The position numbers were made by a program, and so were the translations under genes. From NCBI GenBank assembly GCA_033439265.1, contig JAVTVX010000002.1, forward strand, positions 4,288,001 through 4,352,000: DNA of 64,000 nt, given 5' to 3'. Below the pieces are notes generated by a model. The model ran no database searches, was not told the DNA's origin, and saw only the letters and a program-made list of their open reading frames with translations. Below, in pieces: positions 34,752 to 46,123 of the stretch. The stretch is from Dillenia suffruticosa. Its lineage: Eukaryota; Streptophyta; Magnoliopsida; Dilleniales; Dilleniaceae. Positions within the stretch are counted from its first letter, which is position 1. Each line of letters starts with the position of its first letter.

Positions 34752-37700
34752 ATGGGTGAGGACGAGAAGGTTGCTGAGGCGGCGCCAGCGGAGAATGGTG
34801 AGCCGGGGAAGGCGGGTGGTGATGCTATTGTTACTGAAAAGAAAGGTGAGGGGGGAAGTGATGGAGTGAAGGAAATGGTAGAAGACAAGAAGGGTGATGA
34901 GAAAGTTGAGAAGGCTGAAAAAATGGACGAAGATAAAGCAGTCCAGAAAGAGAAGGAAAACAGGGAAGAGAAAAGGCCGGAGAAAGAGGCTGAAGTGAAG
35001 GAGGGAAGTAAAGCTGAGGATAAGGAGGGTGAAAATGGATTGAAGGAGGAGAAGGAAGCGAGTAAAGGAAAGGGTGAGGAGGAAGAACAGACTAAAGAGG
35101 AAGAGAAGGAAGGAGAGAAAGGGTCGAAGAAGCGCGGCAAAGTGAGGGGTGGTGCAGAGAAAGCAAGTGATAAGACAAAGAAAGTGCAAGTCAAAAAGAC
35201 ACCCGAGCCAAAGACTCCCGTAATGCCTGCTCTTGACCGCCCTGTTCGTGAGAGGAAATCCGTCGAAAGGCTTGTGGCATCTATTGAGAGGGATGCAGTC
35301 AAAGAATTTAATATTGAAAAGGTGTTCCTCTTTTCTGTTTTTCTGGAATCTTAGTCCATGGGATTGCCCTTTCAGCTCTGGTTTAAATTAATCTGATAAT
35401 CAACCTTGGAAATTTCAGGGCCGTGGTACTGCACTGAAAGATATACCAAATGGTATGTTTCTTGTTTTTGTCTATTTATTTTTCTAGTTTTATTTATTTT
35501 TTGCAAATTAAGAACATAGAACACTAGAACTGGAGTCCTGCTACAACCAAGAGGAATTATAGAAGTAGACTAAACTAAGATGAGCCAATATCTGAAATCA
35601 TGTCACAAAAATCCAAAACCTTGGCAAAACACAAAATTAACAATATTTTCCTCTCTCTGCCCATAAGAGCATTTATCTACCCCACTAAGAGATAATTTCC
35701 GTGGTGCTCAATCCCTTTCAGTCCTTTGGGTGGGAGTTCCGCCACAGCAACCAAAGAGTAGAGTTCTTCCTTTGCATCTTCATGCTCATTTCTCTTGCAT
35801 GCAACGGAAACCCTAAAACCTTCTTGGGGCAGTTTGGATTCCCTGGGATCAGATTTGTCATATTCAGCTTGATATGGAAATGAATGTTCTTTGTTCCCAT
35901 AGCCTTCTGAGCGAACTTCCTGATCTTCTTGAGGGCCTTGGTAATCTTCTTGAAGATGCAGCCATGCAAACACTAGTGGAGATTGTTATTTTATTTTATT
36001 TTATTTTTTTTGGGGGAGGGGTTCTGTATATAATTGAGGTAAATGGGGACTTCAAGTCAGATTTTTGTTGGACAAAATCTGATGATTATGGCATCCATAA
36101 ACATCTGTTTCCCAAATAAAGCAAAGCATGATTGGAAAAATTTTTTACCTCGTAGAAGCCTCAACTCTTTAATTAGCTCCAAAGGTCACTACAGTACCAT
36201 ATTTATAGCCAATTCAAACAACCTGCTTTTCCATTAATGATTTATGAATGCTCGAAGACTAGAAAAATCCTGTCAAATCTAACAAGATCATAAATATATG
36301 GTGAAGTATGATAGTTAGACTGCAGTGGACAAGGGAAACTACATTTGATAATTAGCAAAACAAATCTATTGATCATTCCTCGTTTTGTGCATATCCAGTC
36401 TTGATAATAATTAGCATGCAGTATAGGTGACTAATTGTTTCCATTGTCTACCACTAACTTTTGCACTTGATGGTAGTTTGTATGATCTAGAAAGATTTGT
36501 TGCAGTTTTTCTAGACTTGGTCCTTTTTATACCATTACCAAAAGCACTGTAATTGTTTGAATTGATTTAGATGTGGTGATCCATAGTGGTGGCTGTTTGA
36601 ATTGGCTTTTAAATATGGTGATTTGCAGTGGCTGCAGAAGCTATAGTTTGAAAGCTGGGGCTTCTTCAAGTTTTTGTAAAACTTTCCCCTATTATGAATC
36701 TACATAATTTGAAAATAAAAACATGTTTAATTATTGTAAATTAGTAAATTACTAAATCTTGTTTGAGGAGAATGTGACTTGAAGTCCCATTAACCTCCAG
36801 TTATACACAATTTGGTTTTGGATTTTGCTAGCAAAGTTTTCCTTGTAAGTTTTGTGATGTATATGTTTTTAAGGGTATGCCTTGTAGTTTTTGTCATTTA
36901 GATTGGGTTGATTGTGCCAAACACTAATCCTCTCAATTATCATCATGCAATATATCTCCTGTTTATTTCCTTATCGACTGGTGCCTAACTTTCATCTTTG
37001 AAGCAATATTTATGATCCGGTTAAACTTGGTGTACCTTTGATAGTCTTTGCACATTTATACATCTTTAAAGCAAGTACAATGGTTGTTTGAATTGGCTTA
37101 AGACGAGGTGAATGGTCTTGCTTGGGATGCTATATTTAGTGAGCTAGGGCTTCTACAAGTTTTTTGTAATTTTTACAGTTATGACTTGACTTAGTTTGGA
37201 AAACAGACGTTTACAATCATCAGACTTTGTTCCCTGAGAAAAACCTGACTTGAAGTTTCACTGCAACCCCAATGATGCACAAAGTTTTGATTTGTATTCC
37301 AGCATATTTTACGAATAGATATATTAGGGATGGGTTTTGGATTTCCTCCTTGAAGTCTAAAGGTGGGACTGATGAATTATATTCTGAATCTGTTTATAGG
37401 GATATATGTGGTAGTTTTCACCATTTACATTGGGTTGATGGTGCCAAATACTAGATGTTGGTATTTGAGGCAGTGATTTTACTTGAGTTCCATGTTGTGA
37501 TGCTATCTGCACAAATTTTATGTGCTTTACGTTTGAAATTTGAGACATGATCTAAACATGTGGCTGGTCATTGCTCTTAATCAAGTTAACTCTTTTGCCA
37601 TGATGCATAAATTTAAGACTATGCTGATGCTTCCGATATAATACTTTTTCGGAGCTGCTGCATATATCGGAGATTCCTCCAGGGGCCAATGGCAGTTGTT

Positions 37701-40700
37701 AAAGAAGCATATCTGCAAATTCTTTCTGCAGACCTTCATGAAAACTTTCTTAGCCTCTAAAATGTTGTAAACTAAATTTTATAAAAAGGAAAATATTGTA
37801 ATATAATGGTACTTCCTCCATCCAACATGTTAGCGATGCTATGGAACTCTCAAATTTTAAGGGATATTGTCAAATCTTGTAAATGGTCAATATTATCCAT
37901 GTGAAGGTCTGGAAAAGTAGGTAAGAAAAGGTCCGGAAAGATGATTCAAATGCTACAGTAATTTGTGAAGTGGGCAACGTGTTAGGGTGGAGTACTCTAG
38001 TCCAATTAAAATTATTCTTTCTTTGTGAATAATTGTACTTGGCCTTGGTCAATTGCAATAACATTGCATTGGGGGTAAAAAAAGGAAAAGAGAAGAGATG
38101 TGAAAAGATCTCATGAAGTCTTGTATTTGGTGGATTCAATATAGCTTCAGTAAGTTAGTGATTTTATGGAACTCTTAAATGTTGAGGGAAATTCATTTAA
38201 TGTGTTGTCAGATACTGTAGATGGCCGAGATTATCCACGCAGTTAATTAAGAAATATAAAATATAAAGAATAGTAGATAATAAAAGGGCAAGTTAGGAAA
38301 GAAGAATTGAATGCTGTAATAATTTGTCAAGTAGGCAACATTTTGCAATAGAGGGAGAACTCTAGTCTGGATTATATTTTTCTTTTTCTTTCTAGGTCAA
38401 TAATTGTAATTGGTCTGATTTTGTATGAGTTTTATAAGAAATTTAATTCTATGCATTTTTGGTTGCTAGGTTTTAAACTTATGAGTTTTCTTGCAAGTTA
38501 CTTTATAAGGATTCTCATTTTCTATGCACTTTGAGCATAATGAGTCAAGATCAAAGATCGGGCAAAAATATATGGAAAAGTTGTATCATCTCTTCAAAAT
38601 CTTTTTCCACCTGCATGCTACCAAGGGAAGAATGAGTTCAATTTATTTGAAATGAATTGAAGAATGAAGTTCATTTGCAAATGAAATCATGTGCTTGGAA
38701 CCAAAAATTAAAATGCGCAGTTTAATTAAATTCCTACACTTAAGAACAAAAGTAAAATGTGAAATTTATTGTAAATATTGCTATTTACTTAATTATCCTT
38801 AAGATTCCCATCCGTTTGGGTTAATTAGGAATACATGGTAATTAAAATGTAAGGTTAGGTTAGTACTGATTTCACCTTGATTTTGCTGATTTGGAAATTC
38901 ATAGTTTTTGTGGAGTTAAAAATGAGCTCCGTATTGTTTCTGTTCCAAGTAATAAAATTTGGATTTGAAAATAAACTTCACAAAAAGGTGTGGATCCATT
39001 CGGATCAAAGCAGAGCCTTACTACATTTCAAATTCAAGAAGTAGCTGAGGCTACCTTAGTACTGAATAATAGGACAACCTATTATTAACTTTTATTTTAC
39101 CTTTCTGAGAGGTAATTTAATCTTGGACCCTTTATATGATTTGATATACAAGACTTTCAATTCAATTAGTTCTACTATATTGTATTACTTAAATTAGTAA
39201 ATGCTATACAGCTCAAGTCCTTTTTTGCTTGCCCCCAAATTAGTTGCTGTAAGAATGCTATTGTTAATTTTAGTATTTTTTTAATAATTTAAATTCTCAT
39301 TGTGATATAAGCTTGTTAAAGGATTCAATCATGTGACTAGTACTATTGATGCCGTGAAAAATATACCCTCCTTTATCCAAATCTTTATGTATTTGTGTGT
39401 TGTTTATTTATTTAATTTTCAATGCATGTTTGATTCTATGACCTCTTATTTTGTGCTTTTCTTTTTCAAGAATTATTTTTGTTTTTGAGAACTATTGAGA
39501 TCAATGAATTATGACGTTGAGAATTACTCTAATGTTTGTTTTGTTTCATTTCATATATGTAAAAAATAAACATCCAGCAAATTGAAATATTTTTTCTGTA
39601 ATCATTTTGTCTAAAATGTTGTAACTGATTCTGTCCATGGGTTTCTTTAATTGGTCTATTTCTTAGTATGTATCTGAGAATGATAATCTTATGCTATGTT
39701 TATTTTTGCACAGTTTAATGTTTGCTTATTTGAAATCAATTTTAATTGGAAAAGAATCAAATTCTTTATCACTCCGAAGAAAAAAAAACCTAGACTCAGA
39801 GACTGCCACTTGTTCCAGTTGGTTCTTCTGAAATCTCTTGTATGGAAGTGGTAACATTGAAGTGGATGGATGGTTTTGCAAGTTAGGCAGAATAGGAAAC
39901 AAAAACTTTCTGACAGAAATTAGGCAGAAGAATTCTCACATGGTAGCAATTGAGGTAAGATGAACTTGGATATCACCTGATTGTCACGAGAGAAGTAGGG
40001 CCATGAATTTCTATCAATAAAGGGGAGAAAAAAGGGAAAAATGAAGAAGAAAAAGAGAAGGGCCTCGAATACACCGACTTGGATTGAGGTGGTTAGAAAT
40101 ACATCTTACTTTATAAGGAACTCGGATCTTGCCTCTAGTAGATCTTTAATGCTATATAAAGGGAGTCATTTTGATTTTTATGGTTATTCTTTTTAGAGGA
40201 AATATAATGTCTAACCAGGGCATATTTTGTGTATCAGTACAACAGACCCCTTGCTACGTAATCTTTTTTATTTTGTTATCAATTTCTCGTTTGCATTTGA
40301 TAAGATGTTATTTCTATTAGTCCATGTAAGTCAAAGTTAGTAGTACTGCTTCACCCAGCATGATTAATACCCTTCTTGGGCTATTTACACCTTTCTGATC
40401 ATAAAATCCAATCATGCTAACTAGGATGGCAATAAAAATCTATACCTCCTCAGGTATGGGCACCATTTTGTGGCAGTAGGGTTGTGTTGGGAATGTTAGT
40501 CTGTTGCCACTTCTCCTGTTGGACTGGAATATTAGGCAAAATTTGTTTGGCCAAAAACATTGCACTACAATGTCAACAATTCTCTCCTTCCATTCTCAGT
40601 GGAACATATCTATCTTCTCTCACTGCAAGTTTGATTTGATTCTCTCTGCCATTTCTTATTGCTAGAGGCCAGTTTTGCATAGCCACCACAATTTATCTCA

Positions 40701-42813
40701 AATCTTGAAGGCCCCTTGTTGGGATGTGGAGACCCCACCTTGTTGAGTGGGACGGAGAGGAGGGTCTCATTGACTGACACATTCCTTGTTGGAGCCAAGT
40801 CGTTATGGTTGATGCAGTAAAATACCACTAGAGTTGTGGGGAGTTTCTTTATTTGTCCTACATTTCCAAATGCAGCATTCTGCAATTTACCTTCATGCGC
40901 CCTCTTATCAAATCTTCATTGTAGGATCAAGGTACAATGAATAATTCATGTTGAGGATAACTATCAAACAGCTTCATTCAGCTAGATAGTCAACTAAGTT
41001 CATGGTGAGGATAACTATCAAACAGCTTCATTCAGCTGGATAGTCAACTAAGTTCTTTCTTTGTTGTCCCAGTTTGGACTATAAAATGTCTTAGTTGCTT
41101 TATGGTTTTTTCATCCCACATTCTTGTTCATAAATCAACAAATGGGCCATCAGATTCCGTCATGTGTATCTCAAGTTGTCTATTCACTTGTACCGGCAGG
41201 ACCATTTGTCCTAGGTTCCATTTTGTCTTGTTTTGTTTGTTTGGTATTTTCTTTTAGCTGCCACATTATTATTCTTGATGTGAGGTTTCAATTGGGGGGG
41301 GGGAGAGGTTTCTTCTTTTGTCATTGTGCCAGCCTTGTCACCTGGCTTAGACTGCCCTTGCTGCTACTATTTCCAGGACTGTTGTCTTTGGATGCAATTA
41401 AATGACGGATAAACCGATGAACAAAGAACAATAGACCTTCTCTTCTCTTTTCGTATACAGTAGTTCTTGAGTATAAATAAAACCTCTTAATAATGGTGGT
41501 GTTTGTTGAGTCTACAACAAGCTCTTGACTGGAGGAAATGCTCTCAAATCTACTCCTATTAGGGTTTTGCCTCTCAGAACTGCTTTTCTTTAGACTGACC
41601 AAACACTGCCATTGTATCATAAGTGAGAACTGTGGATGAACAGCTACCAAACAAAGGATGTAATCTTGAAATCTGACATCTTTTTAATTTGTTTCACATT
41701 GATTTAGTTCAATATGGAAAATTTTCCTCTTATCTGTACCATTTTGGTATTTATAAATTTATAAGAAGTGTTATGCTGGTGGAGACTGTTTTCAGTTATC
41801 ATTTTTTTGGTTGCAGTTGCTTACAAATTGTCAAGACGGAAGAGTGATGAAACTTTCAAATTGCTTCATAATATTCTCTTTGGAAGAAGAGGAAAGGTAT
41901 TTTAGTGACGTGTACCTGTCTTTATGTTCAGCGATTTTATTATTTGCAATTTTTTTTCCACTCTTCTCTCTCCTGTTTGATTGGGTTGAAGATGCCTTTA
42001 GTGTCTGAACACTAGCATGCATATCTATTCTTGCTTGCATGTTTTGCAACCACACTTCTAAAATGACTTAACTTGGCTAAGGTGAAGATTTAATGCTTCA
42101 CTTCTTTCCATTTTGAGGCTGAATTGATGAGAATATGGTAGTTATGCCTAGTGATTGTCTTAGTGTGTCAAAGTTATCAATCTGTTTTGTGTGTGTGTAA
42201 TATTGTATGTATGTATATATATATTCACTTATCTGATGCTCAACATTTCAAATGGTAAGTGAGATGAGACTTTGTTGTGGTTTATCCTACATTGAATGGA
42301 ATATAATGTTTGTCTTCCGATACATAAATACAATATCTTAATCTTCTGGAGTGGATTATTGTTTCAGTCTGTATCATTGGTCAATGGAGATCTTTTGATA
42401 ATTTATTTTATTTTTTTCCTGTTTTATAGATTGACTTGCTTGTTGCTTTGGATGTTTGGTAATTTTTTTAATTGATCTGAAATAGTCGATAAGTCAAAAT
42501 TGGATGCTTTTGTAAGATTCTTTTAGCAAGTTTAGGAATTTAAGTTGATATCATTTGTAGATTCTGCTTAACACATTATTTATGTAGCTTTAGGACTGAG
42601 CAAGTGATGTGTTATATTGAAAAGATTGTGCTCCAAATCATCATTGTTGCAAGGGAAGTTCTGGCATGAGTTTGTTATGATACATGTGCTTTTAAAGAAT
42701 TTTCAGCTATGATAAGAAACCTGAAGCTTTTACTGACAAAGGGTTGCAAATAAAATTTCTTCTAGAAATTGTCTTACAGTGTTTATAGAGTCGATTGTTC
42801 CTTTCTGCTGACT

Positions 42814-42854
<41 letters not shown>

Positions 42855-45110
42855 TTTTTCAATCTTGAATTAATAACTGGATTCTGTCCTCTGTGCAGGC
42901 AGGTCAAATTAAGAGCAATATATCCCGGTTCTCAGGCTTTGTCTGGCATGAAAATGAGGTAGAGAGCACCGGGATAGAACTTTTATTATATTTTGCTTTA
43001 TTTCTATGGCAAATTTGTCTTGTCTTTCGGAATTAGCTTGTCCACCATTTACTATTGAACTTTGTGGCTTGCCTTAGCTTAACATGGGGTATGGCCTGAG
43101 ATAAATCTCTATTAAATCTCAAGTTTTTGATGTGGCTTTGTTTGCAGGAAAAGCAGAAAATGAAAGTAAAGGAAAAATTTGATAAGTTTGTCAAAGAGAA
43201 ACTCTTGGAATTCTGCGATGTACTTGACATACCAATTGCCAAGGCGACTACAAGGAAGGTTGGTCTGATTTATATTCTTCTTAGTGCGGAAATTCTGCGT
43301 AAATCATTTTTCAACTGTCTAGTTCCAGTACCTTTACAATAATGCTATCACGAATGTACTTATGAAATAAATGTGTTTAAATCTCAATGGATCTTTCATG
43401 CTTCTGTTAGCACTCTATTTCAGGTATATTTTTTATCTTAAGCATCAATAAATGTCATAAGTGTATCAAATGGGACTCTTATTGAATTGAAGGGAAACAT
43501 GTAAAATATGTCAATGTGATTAGTTTGATGCACCTGCAGGAGGATATTGTTGTTAAGCTGATTGACTTTTTGGTGGAACCTCATGCTACAAACGATGTGT
43601 CACTTGCAGAAAAAGAGCAGGTTTGCTTATGTTATGGCTGTTTAAAAGGAGAAAAGAAGTATATAGCTCGGAAGTTCATGTGTTTTCTAATATGCCTTTT
43701 GTGTTTCAGTCAAGTAAGGGCAAAAAACGGAAGAGGACAGTCAGTCGAAGCTCATCGATGTCCAGAAGCACTTCCTCCACGCGGTCTGCAAAGGTATCAT
43801 CTGCTTCTTGCAGCCTTGTTAATAATAAATATGCTTTGTCTGCATTAATTATCATTCAAAACTCTATATACTGCTTCAATTTCCCTTTTGTTGACAGTTA
43901 TTTTGGGTGAAGCTTAAATATAGACTATTGTGACTGTTCTGTTTGACATACCATGCTCAATCAGTTGTCATTGTAGCATGTTGTCCTTTTTAAAGCTTGT
44001 AGAAACATTTAGGGCCATCCTATGCTGTGGAAGTATGGCAATCCATAGAGCAACTGGCTCTGATTGTGTGCGATTATTGAATTCTTATCTTTTTGTTCTT
44101 AATATTATTTTGAATGCACCAATGGACAGTCAGCCTAGTGGGAAAGGGTGTTAGGCTCCTTAACCATGTCTTGGGTTCGAAACTTGGGAATGGGAGAGCT
44201 CCCCCTAAATTGAGCGTGACAATGCTTGAGCCGGATTAGTTGAAGTATGGCTCTAGATACCGGGTGATTATACCCAAAAAATATATATATATATATATAG
44301 ATTATTTTGAATGCTTTCATAGGATTTGGGTTCTTGTGGCTTATCAATGTGAATTTTGCAATTTTGCACATTCACCTGATTTTCTTGCTGAATATTTTGC
44401 TGGTACTGGAAAACAATGGATTGTGTAATATTTAACTCATAATTCAAAGTTGGTTAAAGTGTAGTGTTGCCTTACAATTAGTGTCTTTTAATCCTCTTAA
44501 AATTTTTGAAAGATAGCCAGGCTGTAACCAATATATTAATTTCTGTGTAAACTGATGTAGTCCAAGGAGAACGCAAAGAAAGCAATCCTATATATGATCA
44601 AAAATCAGAAGGCTTCATCTCACTAGTGTGTCTCTCTATATCCTTTGTATTCTTCTCAGAGTCGAAGGAAGACTGAAGACGCTCCTAAAGGAGAGGAGAA
44701 AACACCTGAATCGGAATATGAATCGGAAGAGGAGGAAGAAAATCAAGAGGAAAATGAGAATGGTGTTCCAGAAAAATCAGATGATGAAATGCCTGAGCAT
44801 TCTGATGATGAGGAGAAAGAAGATGAATCTGATGATGAGTCTGAAGAAGACACAAAGAAGCGCAAGCGAACTACCAAAAAGTCATCAACCAAGAAGGAAT
44901 CAGCTGGAAAGGTTAAAACTAAGAAAGTTCCAACACCAAAAAAATCAAGCCCTCCACCAAAAAGCATACCAAAGAAGTTTTCTTCAAATCGATCTAAGAT
45001 TGATGATAGCAGTGATGCAGATGCAAAGGTGTCTAAGAAGAAGGAAGAAGTGTCCAAAAGAAAGTCATCAACTCCAGCAAAAGCTGCTTCAAAAGAAAAG
45101 GCTGGTAAAT

Positions 45111-45147
<37 letters not shown>

Positions 45148-46123
45148 CTGCAATGAACTGTTTTATATTCTTTTGGAGTTTGAGGAAATTTTTATCTAGA
45201 CTTTTGAGAAATTTTTATTTTTCAAATGATTTCCAGTTGAATTGCAGCATACTGTTTGCCCTTGAAGTTTTGACTTCTATTATCCATTTTAATTTCATTG
45301 AAGGAATATTGACATGGAAATTTTGGTTTCTGAGCATTAGTCCTAATTGATTGGTTACTTAAAATTCCCTTTTGTTTTTGTGAAGTGAAAAAAGTTGCAA
45401 AGGGGAAGGATAAAATGAAGGAAGAGAAATTAAAGCCAACTGATGATGAGCTGAGAAATGCCATTTGTGAAATTCTTAAGGAGGTTGATTTCAATACGGT
45501 AAGAGGTGGCAGTGATGAGAATTGTTGGGTGAGGTAGATTATTAGTCCTGGCTTTTGCTGGACTCTATTTCCTTTCACTTGTACCATGAAATTCTTCCGA
45601 TTCATGCTGTCCACTGTCTAATGAATCCTATCAACCTTTTATGTCATTCTATTCCATAGTTCACATCATTCTGGTGTATCTTATTCGACATGATGTATAA
45701 AATTTTTCTTTCTTATATTTTTACAGGCTACCTTCATGGACATCCTCAAGCAACTTGGTACGCTCTCTTCTGTTCTATAACATGCTGAATATTTGGCCTC
45801 TCTTACTGATCCAGGCTTATCTGCCTCATTGTTTGACCATAATCACTATTCTTAAGCTTTATTGGCCAGGCCATGCAGATGGTTCTGAGCAAAAAGCTTG
45901 AGTCAACTTGATTCTCTGTTCCTGACAGAATTTGGGGATAATTTTATTTATTTATTTTCCAGCAAAGAAGTTCAACACAGATTTGACGCCTAGAAAGTCT
46001 TCAATAAAGTTAATAATACAGGAAGAGCTTACCAAACTGGCTGATGAGGCAGATGACGATGAAGATGGTGATGATGCTGAGAAAGATGAAGCACAACCTG
46101 CCAGCAAAGAGGTGGTGACGTAA
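34752..46123 (+). CDS. DEK: DEK-type chromatin protein, 589 aa, 11 exons
   Basis: Exons: 34752-35321, 35419-35452, 41817-41896, 42899-42958, 43148-43258, 43540-43620, 43710-43793, 44660-45104, 45386-45498, 45727-45757, 45963-46123. All introns are GT-AG and phases fit, giving an uninterrupted frame. Residues 1-190 are a Lys/Glu-rich, probably disordered tail ending in [17 protein letters not shown]. Residues about 200-310 form the SAP-like DNA-binding region ([20 protein letters not shown], then SGFVWHENE and [20 protein letters not shown]). A serine/basic stretch ([16 protein letters not shown]) and acidic and lysine-rich segments follow, then the DEK C-terminal domain, about 506-565 ([20 protein letters not shown] through IIQEELTKL). 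Plant DEKs bind DNA and histones in the nucleus and affect chromatin access. The paralogue number is not decided. Intron 2 is 6,364 bp, unusually long. Confidence 0.93.
35690..35970 (-). pseudogene. RPL31: Ribosomal protein L31 retropseudogene fragment in DEK intron 2
   Basis: On the minus strand the DNA reads [20 protein letters not shown] and KAMGTKN, then after a frameshift [20 protein letters not shown] and [15 protein letters not shown], which line up in order with the 60S ribosomal protein L31. It lacks the first residues and has no intron, so it looks like a trimmed processed copy, antisense to DEK. It has no possible function as an L31 gene. Confidence 0.85.
38612..39015. repeat. MITE-like repeat, copy B
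   Basis: Related along its length to 22455-22895: both contain CCAAGGG near the left end, AGTAAAATGTG, GCTGATTTGGAAAT, TTTTTGTGGA and a closing stretch with TTGGAxxTGAAxxTxAACT. Same orientation as copy A. Inside DEK intron 2. Confidence 0.55.
40953..41054. repeat. 54-bp-period tandem duplication in DEK intron 2
   Basis: GAGGATAACTATCAAACAGC begins at 40953 and again at 41007, and the similarity continues through GTCAACTAAGTT in both copies with one mismatch seen (GCTAGATAG against GCTGGATAG). Confidence 0.92.
42816..42852. repeat. (TA)n microsatellite in DEK intron 3
   Basis: Alternating T and A, about 37 bases, ending some 45 bp before the exon 4 acceptor. Confidence 0.95.
44104..44314 (+). 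mobile_element. SINE in DEK intron 7, with perfect 14-bp target duplication
   Basis: The body, 44118-44300 (183 bp), has a tRNA-like head (CAGCCTAGTGGGAAAGGGTG), a B box (GGGTTCGAAACTTGG), GGGAGAGCTCCCCCT, CCGGATTAGTTG and an A/T-rich tail ending in (TA)n. ATTATTTTGAATGC occurs at 44104-44117 and 44301-44314. Same family as the copies at 20377 and 53727. Confidence 0.92.
45114..45143. repeat. (CT)n microsatellite just after a DEK donor site
   Basis: It begins ten bases into intron 8 (donor at 45105), so length variation here could influence splicing of the exon that ends at 45104 (inference). Confidence 0.9.

Larger units (their letters stand above)
35985..41816. other. Remainder of the long DEK intron 2: local duplications
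   Basis: Two diverged segments at about 36555-36905 and 37070-37455 share wording in the same order (TTTGAATTGGCTT, GGGCTTCT.CAAGTTTTT, CTTGAAGT, ATTGGGTTGATTGTGCCAAA or GATGGTGCCAAA). A second pair at about 37830-38060 and 38145-38420 shares TATGGAACTCT, GATGGTCA/GATGGCCG, TTATCCA and AATTTGT.AAGT.GGCAAC. A MITE-like copy (38612-39015) and a 54-bp tandem duplication (40953-41054) follow. No exon-like reading in the DEK frame was found. Confidence 0.6.

Noticed and set aside
34737-35302. 150- and 185-residue minus-strand ORFs opposite DEK exon 1
   Set aside because: Lys/Glu-rich coding sequence on the plus strand automatically gives Ser/Phe/Leu-rich open frames on the other strand; no independent signal.
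44628-45350. 240-residue ORF in the DEK exon 8 region
   Set aside because: It is a shifted frame through exon 8 and its intron; the spliced DEK frame explains the exon.
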